From Acidobacteriota bacterium (GTDB lineage Bacteria > Acidobacteriota > Terriglobia > Terriglobales > Acidobacteriaceae): a stretch of 64,000 bases of DNA. Below, in pieces: positions 63,640-64,000 of the stretch. Every line of letters starts with the position of its first letter. The stretch's first letter is position 1. Position numbers and translations under genes: made by a program. The DNA lies in NCBI GenBank assembly GCA_021792135.1, contig JAJYVF010000018.1, forward strand, positions 1-64,000. The letters run 5' to 3'. The notes under the pieces were generated by a model. The model was not told the DNA's origin, made no database searches, and saw only the letters and a program-made list of their open reading frames with translations.

Positions 63640-64000
63640 TGACTGTGGGTTTTGGGCTGAATTCCGGGAGGCCTTTGCGGGTGCTGTGCATGGGAGCCCA
63701 TTCGGATGATATTGAGATTGGCTGCGGGGGAACGATCCTTCGTCTGGCGTCTGAATATCCCGATTGCGAGTTTCACTGGGTAGTCTTTAGTGCCGTCGGG
63801 GAACGTCGTGCAGAGGCAGAGCGGGCGGCTCGGCTGTTTGCCGGCTCGCAACTCCGGGGCCCAGTCCTGAAGGAGTTCCAGGATGGATTTATGCCGTATC
63901 TGGGCAGCGAGGTAAAGACTGTCTTCGAGAAGGAACTCAAGCTCATGGCCCCTGATCTCATTTTTACCCACCACGGCAATGATGCGCATCAGGATCATCG
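63636..64000 (+). CDS. PIG-L family deacetylase, runs off the right edge
   Basis: The first 121 residues of a LmbE/PIG-L zinc deacetylase are visible. The metal motif CMGAHSDDIEIGCGG (His plus two Asp; AHSDD where AHPDD is usual) and the distal LIFTHHGNDAHQDH region are present. The start overlaps the preceding stop (ATGA); a second ATG follows directly. It probably removes an acetyl group from an N-acetylated sugar in the same CDP-sugar pathway. The C-terminus is outside the window. Confidence 0.88.
   Translation, partial: MMTVGFGLNSGRPLRVLCMGAHSDDIEIGCGGTILRLASEYPDCEFHWVVFSAVGERRAEAERAARLFAGSQLRGPVLKEFQDGFMPYLGSEVKTVFEKELKLMAPDLIFTHHGNDAHQDH

Overview
The window is one contiguous stretch of a GC-rich bacterial chromosome. 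The gene content suggests an acidobacterium of the Terriglobia/Acidobacteriaceae type: secreted proteins with IPT and choice-of-anchor-type domains, Tat-exported sugar isomerase and Gfo/Idh/MocA proteins, a type A2 haem-copper oxidase, and a very large exopolysaccharide locus with UpxY, FkbH and FemAB-like genes. This placement is inference; no rRNA or other phylogenetic marker is present.

Positions 1-8.9 kb hold respiration and stress genes plus several decayed ones. On the minus strand are a methionine synthase (metE) that stops before its zinc-binding half, a Crp/Fnr-type regulator with a small overlapping upstream gene, a frameshifted GAF protein of the free-methionine-sulfoxide-reductase type and an NnrS-like membrane protein. 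Diverging from these on the plus strand are a cupin-DUF2249 protein and an orphan type A2 cytochrome oxidase subunit I. A GTGA-N6-TCAC palindrome lies between the two divergent units. An AT-rich patch with a truncated nuclease-like gene follows.

Positions 8.4-17.7 kb hold periplasmic carbohydrate functions: a c-type cytochrome divergent from a PQQ-type sugar dehydrogenase, a PEBP protein, three minus-strand Tat-exported proteins (TIM barrel, Gfo/Idh/MocA, TIM barrel), and a large secreted protein with a recent internal duplication and a clear terminator.

Positions 18.3-22 kb are regulatory: a NarL-type histidine kinase, a divergent LuxR-type response regulator and a PilZ protein.

Positions 22.1-64 kb form one nearly unbroken plus-strand exopolysaccharide locus. 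It begins with a specialised NusG (UpxY), then export and assembly genes (Wza-like lipoprotein, outer-membrane barrel, Wzz-like chain-length protein, ExeA-like ATPase, BY-kinase). Next come RfbC/SDR/RfbD, an initiating sugar transferase with an N-terminal domain like a degenerate GGDEF, and a Wlb-like oxidoreductase/acetyltransferase/aminotransferase trio. Glycosyltransferases, two deacetylase-like proteins and AsnB follow. A block of ACP, FkbH, FemAB-like, GT2, GNAT and VOC genes looks like an acyl or glyceryl decoration module. After a secreted repeat-rich protein come a Wzy-like polymerase, more glycosyltransferases, methyltransferases, an acetyltransferase, a more AT-rich pyruvyl-transferase segment and a CheR-like methyltransferase. 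The last module (DUF4910 protein, SDR, C-methyltransferase-like protein, RfbF-like cytidylyltransferase, PIG-L deacetylase) runs off the right edge and probably makes a branched or modified CDP-sugar. No Wzx flippase, no RfbA/RfbB and no exosortase are visible. No tRNA, rRNA, CRISPR array or insertion sequence was recognised.
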